Source: Eublepharis macularius (lineage: Eukaryota; Chordata; Lepidosauria; Squamata; Eublepharidae). Taken from it: 64,000 bases of DNA. The notes under the pieces were generated by a model. That model saw only the letters and a program-made list of their open reading frames with translations, ran no database searches and was not told where the DNA came from. This document shows positions 58,940 through 64,000 of the stretch, in pieces. Position 1 is the stretch's first letter, and each line of letters begins with the position of its first letter. The stretch is taken from positions 22,044,001 through 22,108,000 of the forward strand of contig NC_072797.1 in NCBI RefSeq assembly GCF_028583425.1. Direction: 5' to 3'. The translations under genes and the position numbers were made by a program.

Positions 58940-59177
58940 AACATAGTGTGGATACAAAATTAAATAGAGTAGCCTTAATAATGCTAGGAAATGCTGAAGG
59001 CAGTAGAAAAAGAGGAAGACCCAAAACAAGATTGCTTGATGCAATAAAAGAAGCCATGTCCTCCAATTTGCAAGATCTGAGCAAGTCTATTAATGACAGG
59101 ACATTCTGGAGGTCTTTTATTCATAGGGCTGCCATAGGTTGGAGGTGACTTGATAGCACACAACACATACATTCTTA
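58940..59177 (+). mobile_element. RTE/Bov-B LINE 3' end
   Basis: The frame 58948-59148 reads GSRKRGRPKTRLLDAIKEAMSS in two parts and ends FWRSFIHRAAIGWR, matching the C-terminus of Bov-B-type ORF2 proteins. The 3' tail 'ttggaggtgacttgatagca' with CA-rich end is the sequence shared with the 5S SINE tails. Confidence 0.75.
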
Positions 59178-59602
59178 AATAAGCGCAAGGCTCCATTGTG
59201 GCTATTAACAAAAATAATGCCGGATACAATCATCTATCCAAATTACAAAGGACATCAATAAAATTCTGACAAGATGGTCAATGCTAATGCAAAAAGGAGC
59301 CATTTTTCTGGATAATCTTTTTTTTTTTTTTACAACTTAAATTGAAAACTTGGTTTGTTTGTTTGCAGAACTGCCCACTTCCCTTCAACCATGGATGCAG
59401 GCATTTGTGCCTTCTGTTATAGGATAATAAAACAACTCTTCTATTTTTTTCTTCTCCACGGCACAATGCCTATGTTATGGTACTTTCCTTTTAGAGTAGG
59501 TATATTGAATGAAGCTATGACAACTTAAAATTCTTTGCACTGTGAGCAAAAACGAAGACCTTTTTGAAAACACTTCTAGGACTCTGATGCTACCATCTAA
59601 AA

Positions 59603-59935
59603 CAGGGGACCTCAACACGGTGCCCACTGACCCCTTTCCGGGGCCTGCCAAGTATTTTTTGAAAGAGGGTGATATCAAGTGGGGCTTCTGACCAGCATGG
59701 CTTCTGATAGGCCACTGGAGATTTGATCGGCTGTGCAGATTTTTAAAAATGTTGCTTCGACAGCAGCTGCCACCACAACACAAGAATCTTCATTGTGTGA
59801 CTGAAAGTAAACTGCAGCAGCCACTTTATGGCTGCATTTCGCTCCTGTGGTTGGCTCCTGCATTTTGTGGCTGCGCCCACCTCATCGTGTCAATTCCAAA
59901 GGCACCTGCAGGCATAAAAAGGTAAGGGACTCCTG
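59603..59935. mobile_element. Probable hAT-type MITE
   Basis: Ends CAGGGGACCTCAAC and GGGACTCCTG; flanks ATCTAAAA and ACCGAAAA are a plausible decayed 8-bp duplication. The interior is non-coding. Confidence 0.5.
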
Positions 59936-59980
59936 ACCGAAAAAGTAAATCACATATGTTAAAAATGTGTATTTCAGACA

Positions 59981-59986
59981 TTTATT
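59981..59986 (-). terminator. Candidate AMACR polyadenylation signal
   Basis: AATAAA on the minus strand, about 540 bp past the AMACR stop codon, in AT-rich sequence between the stop and the next repeat. Not proven to be used. Confidence 0.35.
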
Positions 59987-60525
59987 CATGTGCACAGCAG
60001 CCCACTTGTTTACAATTTTGTTTTTAAAATCATTTCTTCTTAATACCCAGCACCATCCTAAACAGAGTCAGTGGGCTTTGAAGGATGTAACTCCACTCAG
60101 GACTGTACTGACAGAAACCAGCCATTCCAGAGTACATCAGCACAAGCAACCCCTATTCTGGCAGCAGTTCTTGGTACACTGCATGCTGCTGACCCACACA
60201 CAGTAGCATGGGTTTAATCTGGTTTATGACATCCCATTTCATGTCCTAAATGCATGGCTCTTAATGACTGCTGGCAAAGAAGTAGGAGGCCAGCAATAAA
60301 TCTCTCGCACAAATGCCACCTTCCCCAAAGCTTAATTAGTTGTAGTAAATTGCAAATACTCCCAACTCCATGCTGGAATAACACACTTTTCCAACACCAT
60401 CTAAATCGAAACTGCTAATGGTTTTGTCCATAACTCTCCTTTGTTGAGTTCATAGCACCCATGGGTAAGAGAAGTTAAAAAATATCACTGGGCAGTGCTA
60501 GACCCTTGGTTTCTATAGTTTTATA

Positions 60526-60935
60526 TTATAAATTAGCCTTTGGCTTATTGGATTCAATTACTTTAAGAGATTTAAGCTGTGCAATCTCTTCCTTAGAAAA
60601 ACCATAATCTAAGAGAATCTCTTCAGTGTGCTCTCCTACAAATGGATCCCTTTTGGAAGAAGGAGTAGCTGGGGTCCTGGAAAGAAGTGGTGAAGGTCTA
60701 GGACTTATCTCTTCTTGATCATTTTTAAGAAAAGTCCCACGATCTTTGTTGTGTGGATGCACAGCAACATCATCAAAAGACAGAACTGGTGTCACACAGG
60801 CATCCATGTTGTCGAAGATTTGACACCATTCTGCTTGGGTTTTCTGTGAGAATACATCAGCAAATATTTTCTTCATTTCAGGCCAGCCAGAAAAATTATA
60901 CTGATCAGGAAGTTTATGAGAATCTAGCCCCAGAC
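60526..60935 (-). CDS. AMACR: Alpha-methylacyl-CoA racemase, last coding exon (partial gene)
   Basis: 410 bp ending in TAA; acceptor TTTCAG/GTCTGG, which completes a split Gly codon. It codes the last ~136 residues, from [12 protein letters not shown] on; human AMACR (382 residues) has its last exon at the same place (GLGLKSDELPNQ). AMACR interconverts (R)- and (S)-2-methyl-branched acyl-CoAs for peroxisomal and mitochondrial beta-oxidation, including bile-acid intermediates. Landmarks: [50 protein letters not shown] and the C-terminal KANL, a peroxisomal-type signal (human KASL). The catalytic residues lie in upstream exons outside the window. No disruption is seen. AMACR and SLC45A2 are in tandem on the minus strand, 5.7 kb apart. 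Confidence 0.95.
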
Positions 60936-61151
60936 CTGAAACAATAAAAAAAAATTAGCTATGTTATAAAATAGATCTACTTGATTCACTGAACTGCTGT
61001 AGAAAGTAGTATTTATTATAAGCAGTCAGAAATGATATGAAAGTCACAGTTTAAAAGGAGATGACAAAATGAATGAAAATCTAACCCTCAAAAACAAGGA
61101 TGTAGGCACACTCATCATTTACGTCCGCACACAAACCTCAATGGGCTGATA

Positions 61152-61389
61152 TAGGGTCAAACTACAAGTGACGAATGACACAGGTTGGACACTTGTCAGC
61201 TTCCCTCAAGTTTTGATGGGAAATGTAGGCAGCTTGGCAGAATGTTGGACAAGTGACAGTTAAAAAGTCCATTGGACAGCAGTCGGAGAGCCAAGCTGCA
61301 AGACCAGGATGCCTACATTTCCCATCAAAACTTGAGGGAAGCTGACAAGTATCCAGCCTGTGTCATTTGTCACTTGTAGCTTGGCTCAT
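61152..61389. mobile_element. Fold-back MITE (GAGCCAAGCTACAAG ends), copy 2
   Basis: Same length and interior as the copy at 29.56 kb ('cctcaagttttgatgggaaa' in both orientations), flanked by ATA on each side. The two copies are close in sequence, so the family was active not long ago. Confidence 0.75.
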
Positions 61390-61515
61390 AGTTTCTGGAA
61401 TCCTCACAGCTGTCAGTGTGATGTACAAGCACACTCTTGGAGCACTTAAACATAGTTCTTAAAGTATTGTATACAAACATCTGGTTGGTCACTTCACTTC
61501 ATTTATACTCCATTT

Positions 61516-61775
61516 CATTTATACCTCCGTTTCCTTCCAAATGAGAGCCAAATGTGGCTTACAACATTCTCCCTTCCTCCATTTTATTCTCAAAACAACC
61601 CTATGAGGTAGATTAGGCTGATTACTAACACAAGGTGATCCGGTAAGCTTCCACAGCAGACTGAGGATTCAAACCTGGGTGTCCCAAATTCCTGTCTGAC
61701 AACCAGATTCTAGTTTGACTGAAGATTTAAACCTGGGTGTCCCAGATTCTAGTCCAATAACTACTAATCTATTGT
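61516..61775 (-). repeat. tRNA-derived SINE, family A, with internal duplication
   Basis: 'ctcaaaacaaccctatgagg', then 'ggattcaaacctgggtgtcc' and again 'gatttaaacctgggtgtccc': the head region is present twice, about 60 bp apart. Confidence 0.6.
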
Positions 61776-61857
61776 GTTGCAAAGTTTAATTCTATATACC
61801 ATATGCTAGTCCTATTGAAACAGTTTTTGATTTACTACAAAAGTTTTGCTTTTTAGA

Positions 61858-62500
61858 TGGTTGTTGTGGGTTTTCCGGGCTGTATTGCCGTGGTCTTGGC
61901 ATTGTAGTTCCTGACGTTTCGCCAGCAGCTGTGGCTGGCATCTTCAGAGGAGTAGCACCAAAAGACAGAGATCTCTCAGTGTCACAGTGTGGAAAAGATG
62001 TTGGCAGGTCATTTGTATCTCCTCAGGAGGGGTGGGGTTGAGCTGAGTCATCCTCTAAGAGTTTCCCAGGGTGTGGAATGCTAATGGCGGGAGGCTTCAC
62101 TGTATCCTGAGGAGGTTCTTTTGCATATGGATTGGTGCTTGATGTGCTAATCTTCTCTGCAGGGCTATTGTCGAGTATAGAGTGTTTTGTTAGCCTGGTG
62201 TTTTTCAGAACTGGAAACCATGCTCTGTTCATTCTTAAGGTTTCTTCTTTCCTGTTGAAGTTTTGCTTATGCTTGTGAATTTCAATGGCTTCCCTGTGCA
62301 GTCTGACAAAGTAGTTGGAAGTGTTGTCCAGTATTTTGGTGTCCTGGAATAAGATACTGTGCCCTGTTTGAGTTAGGCTATGTTCAGCCACTGCTGATTT
62401 TTCAGGTTGTCCAAGTCTGCAGTGTCTTTCATGTTCTTTTATTCTTGTCTACGCTTGTCTACGCTTTGTGGTCCCGATGTAAACTTGTCCACTTGCTTTT
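61858..62500 (-). mobile_element. Penelope-like retroelement, 3' portion
   Basis: The minus-strand frame 62391-62023 starts AEHSLTQTGHSILFQDTKIL, the end of a GIY-YIG-type endonuclease as found in Penelope-like elements, followed by a long basic tail (REAIEIHKHKQNFNRKEE). Downstream the element ends in a well-conserved 90-bp terminus containing a hammerhead-like core (61911-61950) and 'acccacaacaacc'. The upstream reverse transcriptase is absent; PLEs are usually 5'-truncated. Confidence 0.7.
61911..61950 (-). ncRNA. Hammerhead-ribozyme-like motif in the Penelope-like terminus
   Basis: Minus strand: CTGAAGA, then the perfect stem TGCCAGC-CACAGCT-GCTGGCG, then GAAACGTC. The invariant CUGANGA and GAAA blocks and a long helix II are intact, but helix III would be only a base pair or two, so a single copy may be weak or inactive. 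Penelope-like elements are known to carry hammerhead motifs. Confidence 0.5.
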
Positions 62501-63485
62501 TATTCTCAACGTTTATGCTTTCCTGCCCCCTAGATGTCAAAAAAACTAAGATATGTGTGCTAAAGTAGCATAAACTGCAGCAATTTGTAGTGGTCTATTG
62601 GCGTTATTCATAATTTTGCATGTAGAAAAAGACATTTATACTTTTAAATTTCACAAGTATGCCAAATAGTTCAATTTTATGTTACTGAAGTTTCTAATGA
62701 TGCTTTATATGTTGTCAAAACAGTAAACTAAGTTCAGGTTTGAGAAGGAAGCATTGCATGTATTATATTTTCTACCAAGTTTCTGTGCTCCTCCAGCCCT
62801 CAAAAAAAGATATCCCCTCCCATGGCTTCAACATATCTGGACAGTTTACATGTCTAGAGGAAGATGCTACTTGGAATGCTTTTGCCCCTGTACAAAACTG
62901 AGCCATGACCCAAGAGCTCTGATTTCAGACTAGGTGGGTGTTCCAACCATTCTGATCCCTTTAATCAAGACACAGAGGAGGCTTCAGGTTGCACTGTTCT
63001 GTAACTAGTCCACATGGTTGAAAGAGGAAGTACCCATAGAACAGTTTGCACAGCTGGCCTCCTATTATGCATGTCAAGCTTCTATCAAAGGAAGAGAACC
63101 TCATATTAAGTAGATTCCATTTATAATGAACCTTGGGGGTATTTTCCATTCATATATGTAGGTGTTAGTAGCCCACTGGACAGATTATTCTGAAGAACAG
63201 AAGCCAAAATATTATTAATTTTAGCTTAGATATAAAACAGCATGTCTTGCATTCACCTCTATGAATATCACCCCATTATGAAGTTACTGATGGAAGGAAA
63301 CCTGGTTAAATCAATTTCTCGGTATGTTGTAAAACGCCATAGTAAAAAAGCATCCTGGGTTTTAATAAACACATTTATTAGCTAATAACCACTACAGTGT
63401 TCATTAAAGTTAAAATTAAATATTCAGGTGTCCTAATATCTAACCTTTTGCTTTTATAGCTTTTTGTCCCATACACACTGGTAAG

Positions 63486-63678
63486 ACAATGGGACAATGG
63501 TAAGCCATCTGCTTTGCATGCAGAAGTCCCAGGTTCAATATCTAGCTTTTAAAAAAAAATATATCAGGCACTAGCTGATGTGAAAGGCCTTGACCTTGGA
63601 CCCTGGAGAGCTGCTGCAACTCAGAGGACTGATCTTGACATCATGATCTGACTCAGTATAAGCAGCTTTGTGTGTTTG
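63486..63678 (+). repeat. tRNA-derived SINE, family B
   Basis: 'gccatctgctttgcatgcag', B box 'cccaggttcaatatc' and 'ctgactcagtataagcagct'. An A-run interrupts the body near 63550. Confidence 0.75.
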
Positions 63679-63906
63679 AGAGCCAGTGCGGTGTAGTGGT
63701 TAAGAGTGTCATCCTAGGATACAGGAGACCCAGGTTCAAATCCCCACTCTGCCATGAAAACTTGCTGGATGATCTCGGGCCCAGTTACACTCTGTCAGCT
63801 TAACCTACCTCACAGGGTTGTCCTGAGGATAAAATGAAGGAGAGGGAATAATGTAGGCCACTTTGGGTCCCCATTCGGGAGGAAGTACAGGAATTAAAAA
63901 TAAATT
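63679..63906 (+). repeat. tRNA-derived SINE, family A, abutting a family B copy
   Basis: 'gtgtagtggttaagagtgtc', B box 'cccaggttcaaatcccc', body 'cctacctcacagggttgtcc', tail 'ttaaaaataaat'. It starts directly at the end of the family B SINE. Confidence 0.8.
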
Positions 63907-64000
63907 TTTATAGGGGGTTCACAGAAGCTGAGTGCTGATAGCAAATATACACAGCTGAATGCATTCACTCAAAAGGTCTCCCATTTGCTACCCATGTTCT

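Larger units (their letters stand above)
60936..64000 (-). other. AMACR intron (preceding the last exon), partial
   Basis: No other AMACR exon was found up to the right edge. It contains a fold-back MITE, SINEs and a Penelope-like 3' end. 62.5-63.45 kb has no recognisable element. Confidence 0.7.

Noticed and set aside
61516-61775. Short spaced duplication as a CRISPR-like array
   Set aside because: It is a duplicated SINE head in a vertebrate intron, with only two copies.
10600-63730. tRNA-like and 5S-like sequences as functional RNA genes
   Set aside because: All occur as heads of SINEs with shared bodies and tails, in many diverged copies.

Overview
The window is vertebrate nuclear DNA and almost certainly from a squamate reptile (a lizard, possibly a gecko). 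Three genes are recognisable, in the order and orientation known from amniotes (human 5p13): RXFP3 (+), SLC45A2 (-) and the 3' end of AMACR (-). Around them lie repeats typical of squamates: CR1 and L2-like LINEs, an RTE/Bov-B fragment, 5S-rRNA-derived and tRNA-derived SINEs, hAT-type MITEs with 8-bp target duplications, fold-back MITEs, Penelope-like repeats and a few solo LTRs.

Layout. 1-14.4 kb is intergenic (in other amniotes the ADAMTS12 side) and filled with repeats; no ADAMTS12 exon was found. 14.5-16.6 kb holds a CpG-rich leader and the single-exon coding region of RXFP3, a relaxin-3 receptor. 16.6-25.7 kb is the gap between the convergent genes RXFP3 and SLC45A2. 25.7-54.8 kb is the whole SLC45A2 gene: seven coding exons on the minus strand, all junctions GT-AG and in phase, giving 548 residues (or 526 from an internal start that matches the mammalian N-terminus better). 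54.8-60.5 kb is the gap between two genes in tandem on the minus strand; it carries a candidate MITF-type E-box about 240 bp before the SLC45A2 start and a broken LTR element. 60.5-60.9 kb is the last coding exon of AMACR; the rest of AMACR lies beyond the right edge.

The genes share a neighbourhood, not a pathway: RXFP3 is a neuropeptide receptor, SLC45A2 a melanosomal transporter needed for melanin synthesis, and AMACR a peroxisomal/mitochondrial racemase. I see no operon-like or obviously new gene system. The most interesting unexplained signals are in the repeats: hammerhead-ribozyme-like cores recurring in at least four repeats, a hairpin across the 5' edge of a solo LTR, nested insertions that can be dated relative to each other by exact target duplications, and a long open frame near 5 kb that I could not identify. 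Repeat families were assigned by eye, without a repeat library, so names are at superfamily level.
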